From NCBI GenBank assembly GCA_005223145.1, contig NJBL01000006.1, positions 1-55,905 on the forward strand: a stretch of DNA of 55,905 bases. The letters are read 5' to 3'. The translations under genes were made by a program, and so were the position numbers. The DNA comes from a bacterium (candidate division B38) B3_B38 (GTDB lineage: Bacteria > Acidobacteriota > B3-B38 > Guanabaribacteriales > B3-B38). Under the pieces are notes generated by a model, which saw nothing but the letters and a program-made list of their open reading frames with translations, was not told the origin of the DNA and did not search any database. Numbering within the stretch: position 1 is the stretch's first letter; every line of letters starts with the position of its first letter. This document shows, piece after piece, positions 38,398 to 46,369 of this stretch.

Positions 38398-38802
38398 ATG
38401 CTAATTGAACTTCCCGTATCCAGCAAAAACCGGGTTGAGTTCATAGATGTAACTTCTCAGGTTCAGAGGACGCTGGAGAAACATAAAGTAAGCAAGGGTA
38501 TTTGCCACATCTATGTCCCTCACACCACAGCCGGCATTACCATCAACGAGAACGCCGACCCCAGCGTCTGCCAGGACATTTACAGTCAGCTGAACACTTT
38601 AGTCCCCTTTGATGGCAGATACCGGCACACCGAAGGGAATGCCGCTGCCCACATTAAGGCGAGCATCATAGGGTCTTCGGCGACCGTAATTATTGAGGGA
38701 GGAAAAATCCTGCTGGGAACCTGGCAGGGAATCTTCTTCTGCGAATTTGACGGGCCCCGCCACAGGAGGCTCTATCTGAAAATCGTGCCCGATGAAAAAT
38801 GA
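38398..38802 (+). CDS. yjbQ: YjbQ/UPF0047 family protein
   Basis: This 134-residue protein matches the YjbQ family: PHTTAGITINENADPSV with H42, RHTEGNAAAHIKAS with H77 and H85, and the closing GTWQGIFFCEFDGPRHR. The family forms trimers with a His metal site; some members have weak thiamin phosphate synthase activity, but the in vivo role is unclear. AAAGGAGG gives a strong ribosome-binding site. It stands alone, divergent from cstA. Confidence 0.92.
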   Translation: MLIELPVSSKNRVEFIDVTSQVQRTLEKHKVSKGICHIYVPHTTAGITINENADPSVCQDIYSQLNTLVPFDGRYRHTEGNAAAHIKASIIGSSATVIIEGGKILLGTWQGIFFCEFDGPRHRRLYLKIVPDEK

Positions 38803-39258
38803 TGCTGTCATTCCCTTTATCTCTCAGTCCAGTTAATATAAAGGGGGTAAGGGCGAAAATGAGCCCATAAATACAACATTCCTCTGGTGCCGTAAACTGC
38901 TCTACGCTGCTGATGATTACCAAGAGATGGGGTATTTAAATAAGAAATATAGTGTTATTTTTGTATCTCGTAAAATAGATATATAAATATATAGTTATTT
39001 TTGGCATTCATTTTTCTGCCTTTAGTTTTCCTTTCGAGGTTAACAAAGGCTTTTACATTTGGAGGATAGGCGATATTTTTTATCTTTAAGGACTTTACTT
39101 CAAGCATATTTTAGTTTAAAATCTTCTAAAATCGCCTGTGGAAAAATGGGATGAGATGTAAAAATAAACGGTCTTTTGCAAAAAATCAACTGTCTTTCAA
39201 TAGAAAAACCTTTTGGCAGGAGCTGAGCAGGGGAATTTATTATCAGTTCCTTTTCTAA
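38803..39258 (+). other. AT-rich non-coding stretch with a gene remnant
   Basis: No complete gene is seen. A frame open from the stop at 38834 to the TAA at 38984-38986 reads as plausible protein (for example LLYAADDYQEMGYLNKKYSV) but has no start codon with a binding site, so it may be the 3' end of a lost gene. The rest is AT-rich and includes copy 1 of a direct repeat (39091-39157). Confidence 0.5.
39091..39157 (+). repeat. Direct repeat, copy 1
   Basis: A 67-bp sequence beginning GACTTTACTTCAA and containing CTTCTAAAATC and TGTGGAAAAATGGGA recurs at 41235-41301 in the same orientation with 61 of 67 positions identical by hand alignment. The two copies bracket the GT-C gene and its decayed neighbours. 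No inverted ends or transposase are seen. Confidence 0.85.
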
Positions 39259-40932
39259 ATGCTGGTCTCACTGATGAAATTGCTTAAAAAATATATTTAC
39301 CTTATCTTGCTGTTGTGCATTCTAATATTATCCTTCAGGGTTAGATATGTTGACCCTTTATCTTTAGCGGATTTAAAGCCCTGGCCAGATGCTTTAGAAT
39401 ATTCACTGTCAGCCTATAACTTATACCATAACCATATATACGGTTTTCAACTATTTGGGCAGTATTACCCTACCAGCTATCCTTTTGGCTATCCATTGCT
39501 CATCATCCCCTTTTACGCTATTTTTGGCAGCCAACCTTATAATGCAGTGTATTGCTCCCTGTTTTTTGCGATGTTGTCTATTGTATTTGCTTATCTGATT
39601 GGCAAGGAGTTGGGGAATAGATTTACCGGCCTTATAGCGGCGCTTTTTGTTGCCTTCTGTCCACTCAACATAACTTTCAGTAAATATATTATGACAGAGA
39701 CTTCATCTGTTTTTTTCACTTTGTTCATCTGCTGGCTGTTATTAAAAGCTATTTATCTTAATTCAAGAAAGCAAATGCTGCTCCTATTATTTTTAGGTAT
39801 CGTTACAGGTTTTAGCGTTTTGTTGCGTCTGACCAACTGTTTAATCATCCCTCCGCTTCTCATCTCATTCTTATTTGGGAAGAAATCTAAAGCTTGGTCA
39901 GTTTTAAAAAAGGAAACCCTTATTCTTTTTGGTATAATTTTAGTTCTAATACCGCTGTTCCTTTATCAATTCTACACCTTTGACTCCCCTTTAAGGACAG
40001 GTTATCAGATGCGGTATCCTGAAATTTTTGGAAAGTTCAAATGCTTCTCCTTTAAATTTTTTACCCACCCACAACATGTCGGCTACCCAAATCAAGATAA
40101 CAAAAGAGGGAATTTTATTGCTTATTTATTCGCCTTTACAGGTTTGGAAAGACATTTTTATCCGGCTTCCATGATTCCCCTCATCTTAGGGGGAGGTTTG
40201 CTCATCCTTGCTAAAAGGAGAGAACATAGTAAGCAAATGATATTCCTTATATTTTTATCCATATATGTATCCTCCCTGTTCGTTTTGTACTCATTATTCT
40301 ATTATCAGAGTGACCGCTTCCTATTGCCAGCAGGTTCTTTACTTATGATTCTTGCGGCTTGTGGCACTACCTATTTCATTGATAAGGGTATTTTCAAATC
40401 CCTGACCAAAGGTTCTATATTCAGCCTAACCATATTTAGCATATTGTTGATGACCATAATGCAGATGGTCGTCTGGAATTATTCCCAGCCAAAATCACCC
40501 TGGATTGGTAACAGTCAGTTTAAACTCATCCAGAATATTAACAAATATATCCCAAATAATGCGGTAATTATTTCGGAGTTTGTCCATATAACTGCAGAGC
40601 ATTATTTTACACAATATGCAAAAGATAAAAGAGTGTATATTTCGTTATCAAATTCACACTATCAATCAAATATACCAAGAAGCCCGATTAAACCGATAAG
40701 ATATGATAAGTCAAAAAAATATAGCTTCCTTTTTCTTTCTGACGGAACTCTGAATCCAAGAACTTATAATTTCATATGGCTAACCCTTAAAAGAGGTGTG
40801 CCAGTGTATCTTGTTCACTTTCCAAAAAACCCTTTATGCACAAAGCTTTTTCCCTTTATCCAAAGATACTTTAGTCTTATCGAGCAAAAAGGAGATAGCG
40901 GATTATTCAGGCTTTATCTGAAAGACTGGTAA
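39259..40932 (+). CDS. GT-C family membrane glycosyltransferase
   Basis: This 557-residue protein has about 10-12 membrane helices followed by a soluble C-terminal region (about 430-557). The first outside loop has WPDALEYSLSAYNLYHNHIYG, with an Asp in the position typical of GT39/ArnT-like enzymes, and FGYPLLIIPFYAIFG follows; AGCPLNITFSKY-like text (here AFCPLNITFSKYIMTE) fits the family. Such enzymes move a sugar from a polyprenyl phosphate to lipid, glycan or protein outside the membrane. The gene is clearly more AT-rich than its neighbours, lacks a good ribosome-binding site, and lies between direct repeats, which suggests acquisition. An ATG at 39274 is an alternative start. Confidence 0.8.
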   Translation: MLVSLMKLLKKYIYLILLLCILILSFRVRYVDPLSLADLKPWPDALEYSLSAYNLYHNHIYGFQLFGQYYPTSYPFGYPLLIIPFYAIFGSQPYNAVYCSLFFAMLSIVFAYLIGKELGNRFTGLIAALFVAFCPLNITFSKYIMTETSSVFFTLFICWLLLKAIYLNSRKQMLLLLFLGIVTGFSVLLRLTNCLIIPPLLISFLFGKKSKAWSVLKKETLILFGIILVLIPLFLYQFYTFDSPLRTGYQMRYPEIFGKFKCFSFKFFTHPQHVGYPNQDNKRGNFIAYLFAFTGLERHFYPASMIPLILGGGLLILAKRREHSKQMIFLIFLSIYVSSLFVLYSLFYYQSDRFLLPAGSLLMILAACGTTYFIDKGIFKSLTKGSIFSLTIFSILLMTIMQMVVWNYSQPKSPWIGNSQFKLIQNINKYIPNNAVIISEFVHITAEHYFTQYAKDKRVYISLSNSHYQSNIPRSPIKPIRYDKSKKYSFLFLSDGTLNPRTYNFIWLTLKRGVPVYLVHFPKNPLCTKLFPFIQRYFSLIEQKGDSGLFRLYLKDW

Positions 40933-41008
40933 TAATATCATCAGGCTCTTTGAAAAGCTAAAAGAAGGTGAGAGCCAGATCATAATAAAGATGGCACAGA
41001 GAAATTAA
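40922..41008 (+). pseudogene. Unidentified gene remnant
   Basis: After the GT-C stop, another frame is open to a TAA at 41006-41008 and encodes RLFEKLKEGESQIIIKMAQ near its end. It has no start codon. It reads like the C-terminal end of a real protein, but the family is not recognised. It is treated as a fragment left from deletion. Confidence 0.3.
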
Positions 41009-41047
41009 AGGGACTATTTTACAAAATAGAAAGGTCAGGATAGGGTG

Positions 41048-41161
41048 ATGGAGAATCTACCCAAGTTTCAAGGGACTAAGCTTTCTGTGGTAATGTCTGT
41101 GTATAATGAGATTTATACCGTGGGTCAAGTTATCGAAAATGTCATGAAAGTCCCTATTTAA
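41048..41161 (+). pseudogene. Truncated GT2 glycosyltransferase (first 37 codons)
   Basis: An ATG preceded by GGATAGGG opens 37 codons containing KLSVVMSVYNEIYTVGQVIE, the typical N-terminus of family 2 (dolichyl-phosphate mannosyltransferase-like) enzymes. It stops (TAA) just where the family continues with the strand leading to the DDGSxD motif, and no such motif is found in the next 250 bp in any frame. It is therefore a 5' remnant, 73 bp before repeat copy 2. Confidence 0.75.
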
Positions 41162-41234
41162 TAACTGGAAAATATGACTTGAGGGAAAACCCGGGTCTAA
41201 GGTGCAATAAGAAGGTATTTTAATTACCATTAAT

Positions 41235-41301
41235 GACTTTACTTCAAACAAATTTTAGTTTAGAATCTTCTAAAATCATCTGTGGAAAAATGGGAGGAGA
41301 T
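41235..41301 (+). repeat. Direct repeat, copy 2
   Basis: Second copy of the 67-bp repeat, same orientation as 39091-39157, six mismatches. The distance between copies is 2.14 kb. Recombination between them would delete the GT-C gene and the GT2 remnant. Confidence 0.85.
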
Positions 41302-41375
41302 ACAAATATTATCCTGTATTTTGGCAATTATTATAACCGCTTGCAACAAATAGCTAATGGGAAGAGAGACTGCAT

Positions 41376-41404
41376 TTGTTAATTGTATATATTAATACTA
41401 TAAT
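41376..41404 (+). promoter_or_regulatory. Promoter of the NUDIX-M23 operon
   Basis: -35 TTGTTA (41376-41381), 17-bp spacer, consensus -10 TATAAT (41399-41404). The expected transcription start falls at or within a base or two of the NUDIX ATG at 41411, so the mRNA may have no leader. Confidence 0.7.
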
Positions 41405-41410
41405 AAACAT

Positions 41411-41986
41411 ATGTATATCACTCCGGCGATAATTGAGGAACTGGAAGCCAAATATGGAGTGCCTCGGGTTATAAGCCTGACCGAGGAGTTCGACGAGAGA
41501 GGCTACCAGCTTCTTAAGAAGAGCCTCCGGCAATCAAGATACCACGATGTCACTCTCATCATCGTCAAAGATGGCAGAATCGTGGTGACTCGCAAACACA
41601 ACTACCCCCCAAGCACCTATCGCATCCCCAGCGGCGGCATCCATAAGGGGGAAGCCTTTGAAGCAGGGGCTGAACGGGAAGCCTTTGAAGAGACCGGGCT
41701 GCGGATTAAGTTGGTGAGATACCTCCTAAGGGTCCTGGCGAACCTGACCTATCAGGGGGAGGAGGTAGATTGGGTCTCTCATGTGTTCCTTGCCCGATGT
41801 ATTGGAGGGGAACTGCGCCCCATCGACTCCAAAGAGATTGAGGGGGTGCGGCTGGCAGAAGTTGAGGAACTGCGAACCACCCTGCATCAGGCACTCCTCT
41901 CTTCAGGGATAAAAGGGCTTCACTATCGGGCTAAACTCACCAAAGCAGCTCTGAAAGAGATAAGGTCGGAGGAGCTTGAGCAATGA
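41411..41986 (+). CDS. NUDIX hydrolase
   Basis: This 191-residue protein contains a complete Nudix box, GGIHKGEAFEAGAEREAFEE followed by TGL (G-x5-E-x7-R-E-U-x-E-E-x-G-U), about residues 74-96, on a fold that hydrolyses nucleoside diphosphates linked to another moiety. The substrate cannot be read from sequence. No ribosome-binding site precedes the ATG, which lies about 6 bp from the -10 box. Its stop overlaps the next gene by 4 nt (ATGA), so the two are translated together. Confidence 0.9.
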   Translation: MYITPAIIEELEAKYGVPRVISLTEEFDERGYQLLKKSLRQSRYHDVTLIIVKDGRIVVTRKHNYPPSTYRIPSGGIHKGEAFEAGAEREAFEETGLRIKLVRYLLRVLANLTYQGEEVDWVSHVFLARCIGGELRPIDSKEIEGVRLAEVEELRTTLHQALLSSGIKGLHYRAKLTKAALKEIRSEELEQ

Positions 41987-42696
41987 GGGGCTCTCTCTGG
42001 GAGGAAAAGGAAAGCAATCTATCGCAGAGGAATAGAGCCCTCCCTTATCTCCTATTAGCCCTCTCAATAGCCATCTATAGCTGTGCTCACCCCGCCAGAC
42101 CGAGAGGACCTCAAGCCGCCGGGGTTTATCACATCGTCACCCGGGGACTGACCCTCTGGCGTATAGCCAGGGCTTACGGGGTGGAGCTGGAGCGACTGGC
42201 AGAGGTCAACGGAATTGAGGACCCCACCCTCATCAAAACCGGGCAGAGACTCTTTATCCCCGGAGCCACCCGCGTGCTGAAGATCGAGCCTTATCGCCCT
42301 CCTATTACTTTAACTGCTCGCTTCATATGGCCGGTTAAGGGGAGGGTGACCTCCTCCTATGGCTACCGCAAGGGAGAGTCCCATACCGGAATTGACATAG
42401 GTGCACCCCGGGGTGAAAAGGTGGTAGCTGCCAGGGATGGAGTGGTCATCTATAGCGGCAAGGGATTCAGCGGATATGGAAATATGATAATGATTGAGCA
42501 CGAAGACCACACAGTCACCCTTTATGCCCACAACACCTCTAATCTGGTGAAAGCCAACCAGCGGGTCAAACAGGGGGAGCCAATAGCTAATGTGGGGTCC
42601 AGCGGCAGGGCTTCGGGAGCACACCTCCATTTTGAAATAAGGGTGGGCAATAATCCGGTAAATCCCCTCCTCTACCTCATTGATTCAAAAGAATGA
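41983..42696 (+). CDS. LysM and M23 peptidase domain protein
   Basis: This 237-residue protein has a hydrophobic segment (about 20-33) ending at C34 (IAIYSC), a possible lipoprotein signal with an atypical Tyr at -2. A LysM domain follows (about 48-93, YHIVTRGLTLWRIARAYGV, NGIED, TGQRLFIP). The C-terminal LytM domain has H134 and D138 (SHTGIDIG) and H214/H216 (GAHLHFE), so the zinc site appears complete. NlpD/EnvC-type proteins of this layout cut peptidoglycan or activate amidases during division. Cut site unknown. Confidence 0.9.
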   Translation: MRGSLWEEKESNLSQRNRALPYLLLALSIAIYSCAHPARPRGPQAAGVYHIVTRGLTLWRIARAYGVELERLAEVNGIEDPTLIKTGQRLFIPGATRVLKIEPYRPPITLTARFIWPVKGRVTSSYGYRKGESHTGIDIGAPRGEKVVAARDGVVIYSGKGFSGYGNMIMIEHEDHTVTLYAHNTSNLVKANQRVKQGEPIANVGSSGRASGAHLHFEIRVGNNPVNPLLYLIDSKE

Positions 42697-42741
42697 ACCT
42701 CCTCGCCTGGGCATCTTACCTGCAGGAAGGGCAAAATAGTG

Positions 42742-42770
42742 TTGCTATTCTCACTGAGGTATGGTAATAT
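42742..42770 (+). promoter_or_regulatory. Promoter of lepB
   Basis: -35 TTGCTA (42742-42747), 17-bp spacer with TG one base before the -10 (extended -10), -10 TAATAT (42765-42770). The leader would be about 57 nt, with AGAGAGGAG before the lepB ATG. Confidence 0.65.
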
Positions 42771-42833
42771 CTTTAAATTGTTCATCATGGGAAAGGTAGT
42801 TTGTTTCTCACTCAGAAGAGAGGAGCGTAAGCG

Positions 42834-43424
42834 ATGAACCAGAACAAAGAACCTCATCAAGTCCAACTAACCCCCGAAGCCTCCGCAAAACAGCGACCCC
42901 CCACCTCGAGACTGTGGAAGCATATAAAGCTATGGGTTCGGGAGCTTATCATTGCGGGAATGGTTTGCCTCCTGGTGGTGACCTTTATCGCCCAGCCCTT
43001 CAAGGTCGACGGTAGCAGTATGTTACCCAACCTGAAAAGCAATGAGCGAATTATGGCCAACAAATTTGTCGCTCGCTTCGGAGAACCCAAAAGGGGAGAT
43101 GTGGTGGTCTTCTGGTATCCCTTCAACCCTTCCCGAACCTATGTGAAAAGGGTGATAGGGCTTCCCGGTGAGATGATAGAAATACGCGACGGGTATGTAT
43201 ATATTGATGGGCGCCGGCTATCCGAACCCTATCTACAGCCTTCCTATCGGGATAACCGGGATTTCAAGCCCGTCAATGTTAAGCCTGCCCACTACTATCT
43301 TATGGGCGACAATCGGGAGATAAGCAACGACAGTCGCTATTTTGGGCAGGTGCCTCAGAGGTATATTTTGGGTAAAGTGATGTTTATCTACTGGCCGATT
43401 TCGGAGATGGGAATTATCAGGTGA
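42834..43424 (+). CDS. lepB: Signal peptidase I
   Basis: Signal peptidase I removes signal peptides from exported proteins. It has 196 aa with one N-terminal membrane helix (about 36-55) after a hydrophilic head. The catalytic Ser62 lies in VDGSSMLPNL and the Lys105 base in RTYVKRVIGLPGE; MGDNREISNDSRYFG is the third conserved box. A single anchor and short length resemble Gram-positive and thermophile forms. It stands alone behind its own promoter. Confidence 0.96.
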   Translation: MNQNKEPHQVQLTPEASAKQRPPTSRLWKHIKLWVRELIIAGMVCLLVVTFIAQPFKVDGSSMLPNLKSNERIMANKFVARFGEPKRGDVVVFWYPFNPSRTYVKRVIGLPGEMIEIRDGYVYIDGRRLSEPYLQPSYRDNRDFKPVNVKPAHYYLMGDNREISNDSRYFGQVPQRYILGKVMFIYWPISEMGIIR

Positions 43425-43512
43425 GCCTAAGGGAATAGGGATTTCCGCCCTTCGGTTATTCTGACAACCTTCCTAAAATAAATTTCCCCTTCAATCCCAT
43501 CCGCAGATAGAA

Positions 43513-43914
43513 TCAGCGTAAACAGTTACGATATTTCTCAGGTAAGTTGCCAGTAACTCCTGTAGAGTCGGTAACTATATGGATGGTCTCCCCCTCGGCA
43601 GCTAATTTCCCCTCACCCTTGGTGAAAATCTGGTAAGCGAAAACTACTGCTTTTGCGGTTAGTTTCCTCACCCAGGTCCGAACAGTGACCTCCTCATCGT
43701 AACGAAGGGGAGCTTTATAGCGGCAGTTGGCTTCCGCCACCAGCAGAAAGTAGCCTTCTTTCTCCATCTGGTCGTAGGGTATACCCCGCTGCCGGCAGTA
43801 TTCAGCACGACCCACCTCAAAATAGACGAGGTAGTTAGCATAATAGACCACGCCGAACTTGTCAGTCTCCTCATACCTTACTCGTACATCAATATCCACA
43901 TATCTGTTTTCCAT
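43513..43914 (-). CDS. Acyl-CoA thioesterase, YbgC/4HBT type
   Basis: This 133-residue hotdog-fold protein matches the YbgC branch: VRYEETDKFGVVYYANYLVYFE with the catalytic Asp18, followed by GRAEYCRQRGI and YKAPLRYDEEVTVRTWV. It hydrolyses acyl-CoA thioesters; chain preference is unknown. It lies 47 bp beyond hypE on the same strand and may be at the tail of the hyp operon, although hyp function does not need it. Confidence 0.88.
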   Translation of the reverse strand: MENRYVDIDVRVRYEETDKFGVVYYANYLVYFEVGRAEYCRQRGIPYDQMEKEGYFLLVAEANCRYKAPLRYDEEVTVRTWVRKLTAKAVVFAYQIFTKGEGKLAAEGETIHIVTDSTGVTGNLPEKYRNCLR

Positions 43915-43961
43915 TCCGCGTCCTTTCGAAAGCTCAGCCTAATTAATATAAACCAGCCCTT

Positions 43962-44987
43962 TCAGCATATCCTCGGCAGCTGTTCCCCGGTCAGCATATC
44001 GAGGAGGCGTGTTCCACCGACTCTGGTCTTCATAATCACCTTTCCGGGGGGAGTGGCGACCACCTCTCCGATGACCATCGCCTCCCGCCCGTAGCGATGC
44101 CGCTTCATAGCAGCCAGAATATGCTCCACCTCATCAGGCTGGCAAAAGGCAATCAGCTTCCCCTCGTTAGCTACATAGAGGGGGTCCAATCCCAGAATCT
44201 CACAAGCTACCGCCACCCCCTCCCCTACGGGTAGGGCTTTCTCCTCAAGGCGGATGCCAAAATCACCTCCGCTGGCTACCTCGTTTAACACAGTAGCCAC
44301 TCCTCCACGGGTAGGGTCGCGCAGGAGGTGAAGCCCCTGGCTTGCTTCCAGCATTTGGGAGACCAACCCCCACAGGGGAGCGGCATCGCTCTTAATCGGG
44401 GTGTCAAACTCCAATCCCTCCCGCTGGGTCATCACCGCTATTCCATGCTCCCCTATGAAGCCGTTGATAATAATCTTGTCTCCCACGCAAATCCTGTCTA
44501 CCGAAAGCTCCACCCCCTCACTTACCGCTCCCAGTCCTGTGGTATTGATGAAGACCTTATCCCCCTTCCCCCGGGGCACTACCTTGGTATCTCCGGCGAT
44601 GATGTCCACCCCACACTGCTGCGCTGCCTCCTTTATGGAGTTGACCACCACCCTGAGCTCCTCCAATGGGAACCCCTCCTCCAATATGAAGCCAATGCTT
44701 AAATAAAGCGGCTTCGCCCCTCCCATAGCCAAGTCATTGATAGTACCATAGATAGCCAATTTCCCTATATCGCCTCCCGGAAAAAAGATGGGGTCCACCA
44801 CATAGGAATCGGTGGTAATAGCCAGGCGCATACCCTGGCGGGAGAAGATTGCCGCATCAGCCAAGGTAGCCAGAATGGGATTGTGAAGTGGGGGAAGAAA
44901 CAGCTCCCTTATCAGGTCGTAGGAGAGCTTACCCCCGCTTCCGTGGGCTAAAAGTATCCTTTCAGGTTCCATTTCCCTACTTCCCAT
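43962..44987 (-). CDS. hypE: Hydrogenase maturation protein HypE
   Basis: HypE dehydrates the carbamoyl group that HypF places on its C-terminal cysteine, making the CN ligand of [NiFe] hydrogenase. The protein ends PRIC, the required terminal Cys. The AIR-synthase-like fold shows ILLAHGSGGKLSYDLIREL, DTKVVPRGKGDKVFINTTGLG and LLRDPTRGGVATVLNEV. I choose the ATG at 44987 (341 aa), directly after the hypD stop; ATG 44972 is possible, and longer frames upstream lie in hypD. Confidence 0.95.
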   Translation of the reverse strand: MGSREMEPERILLAHGSGGKLSYDLIRELFLPPLHNPILATLADAAIFSRQGMRLAITTDSYVVDPIFFPGGDIGKLAIYGTINDLAMGGAKPLYLSIGFILEEGFPLEELRVVVNSIKEAAQQCGVDIIAGDTKVVPRGKGDKVFINTTGLGAVSEGVELSVDRICVGDKIIINGFIGEHGIAVMTQREGLEFDTPIKSDAAPLWGLVSQMLEASQGLHLLRDPTRGGVATVLNEVASGGDFGIRLEEKALPVGEGVAVACEILGLDPLYVANEGKLIAFCQPDEVEHILAAMKRHRYGREAMVIGEVVATPPGKVIMKTRVGGTRLLDMLTGEQLPRIC

Positions 44988-44991
44988 ATTA

Positions 44992-46086
44992 TTAAGCCCG
45001 GTCGGAGTATTTGTAATAAATAGAGCAGGTCCCCTCCGAGGATACCATGCAAGCACCGAGGGGTTTTTCAGGGGTGCACACCCTGCGGAAGAGGGAGCAG
45101 TCAAGGGGAGTCTTCACTCCCTTGAGCACACTACCGCAGACGCATCCGGGATGTGAGCTGGCTGGCTCCACCTCAACCTCGACGTTCGCTTCGGCATCGC
45201 AATCCCTGTATCTATCCCTGATGGTCAGACCACTGCCGGGGATAGTCCCCATGCCCCGCCATTCGGAGTCAGATGGTTCAAAAACCTCTCTCATCAGGGC
45301 TAAAGCCCTCGGGTTTCCTTCCTCTCTCACTGCCCGTCGGTATTGATTTTCTACCCGAGGCTCACCATGGCGTATCTGACGGAGCAGCATCCATATTCCC
45401 TCCAGCACATCAAGGGGCTCAAAGCCCGCCACCACGCAGGGGATATGGTATTGTTGGGACAGAAAACGGTACGCCCCCCATCCTATAATAGTGCTTACAT
45501 GTCCCGGGCAAAGAAAGCCGTCAATCCTGAGTTCCCCATCCGATACCAATGCTTCCATTGGAGGGGGCATCACCTTGTGAGCGCTGAACACCAGATAATT
45601 CCTGATGCCTCTCCTTCTGGCTTCCTGAACGGAGACCGCCACCAGGGGAGCGGTAGTCTCAAAGCCGACTCCCAAGAATATCACCTTTCTGTCCCCGTTC
45701 TCCTGAGCAAGGCGAAGGGCATCCAGGGGCGAATAGACAATCCTCACATCCCCTCCCCTCGCTCTCTCCTTCTCCAGGCTGGAGGAGGAGCCCGGCACCC
45801 GGAATAGGTCGCCGAAGGTAGCCACGGTTACTCCTTCCAGACTGGCATAGGCTATGGCTTTATCTATGTAATCGGTAGGGGTGACGCAGACCGGACACCC
45901 CGGCCCCGCCAGCAGTGTGACATTGTCGGGTATGAGGTCTTTAAGCCCATGCTTGAAAACAGTCACGGTATGAGTGCCGCAGACCTCCATCAAGGTGACC
46001 TCCGGACTCCCCTCTGCCAGGCGGGCAATCCTCAGAGCTAACGCCCTGGCCAGGCTGTTGTCCCGGAACTCGTCGATATACTTCAT
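44992..46086 (-). CDS. hypD: Hydrogenase maturation protein HypD
   Basis: HypD is the iron-sulfur scaffold on which Fe(CN)2CO is assembled with HypC. Conserved motifs: MEVCGTHTV, AGPGCPVCVTP, GFETTAP, FSAHKVMPPPM and the C-terminal cysteine set for the 4Fe-4S cluster (HPGCVCGSVLKG, DCSLF, CTPEKPLGACMVSSEGTC). The ATG at 46086 overlaps the hypC stop as TGATG, which indicates coupling; a GTG one codon earlier is possible. 364 aa, family length. Confidence 0.96.
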   Translation of the reverse strand: MKYIDEFRDNSLARALALRIARLAEGSPEVTLMEVCGTHTVTVFKHGLKDLIPDNVTLLAGPGCPVCVTPTDYIDKAIAYASLEGVTVATFGDLFRVPGSSSSLEKERARGGDVRIVYSPLDALRLAQENGDRKVIFLGVGFETTAPLVAVSVQEARRRGIRNYLVFSAHKVMPPPMEALVSDGELRIDGFLCPGHVSTIIGWGAYRFLSQQYHIPCVVAGFEPLDVLEGIWMLLRQIRHGEPRVENQYRRAVREEGNPRALALMREVFEPSDSEWRGMGTIPGSGLTIRDRYRDCDAEANVEVEVEPASSHPGCVCGSVLKGVKTPLDCSLFRRVCTPEKPLGACMVSSEGTCSIYYKYSDRA

Positions 46087-46310
46087 CACCCTTCCCCGGC
46101 CTCCAGCATCTCCCTCAGGAGTCTCAGGGTCTCCTCTGCCTCGCTCTCGTCGAGTTTCTGAATTGCGAAACCGGCGTGGACAATCACATAGTCGCCAACC
46201 TCCACCCCTTCAACCAGGTGGAGGTTGACCTCCCTCTTCACTCCCCCAGCCTCTACTATCCCCGTGTCCCCTTCTTTTTCCACCAATTTCATAGGAATAC
46301 CGAGACACAT
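46086..46310 (-). CDS. hypC: Hydrogenase maturation chaperone HypC
   Basis: HypC carries the Fe(CN)2CO unit to the large-subunit precursor. It has 74 aa and starts MCLGIPMKL, with the essential C2; the second conserved site VHAGFAIQKLDESEA includes the family His. Located between hypF and hypD with a 1-nt overlap with hypD. Confidence 0.96.
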   Translation of the reverse strand: MCLGIPMKLVEKEGDTGIVEAGGVKREVNLHLVEGVEVGDYVIVHAGFAIQKLDESEAEETLRLLREMLEAGEG

Positions 46311-46369
46311 ATCTTCACCTCTATTGAGAAAATAATCAATCCTAAATTAGGGCTTTTATAGCTTTTTCC

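Larger units (their letters stand above)
41162..41410 (+). other. Non-coding end of the AT-rich patch
   Basis: Between the GT2 remnant and the NUDIX gene I see no gene. The segment holds repeat copy 2 (41235-41301) and the NUDIX promoter (41376-41404). Confidence 0.6.
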
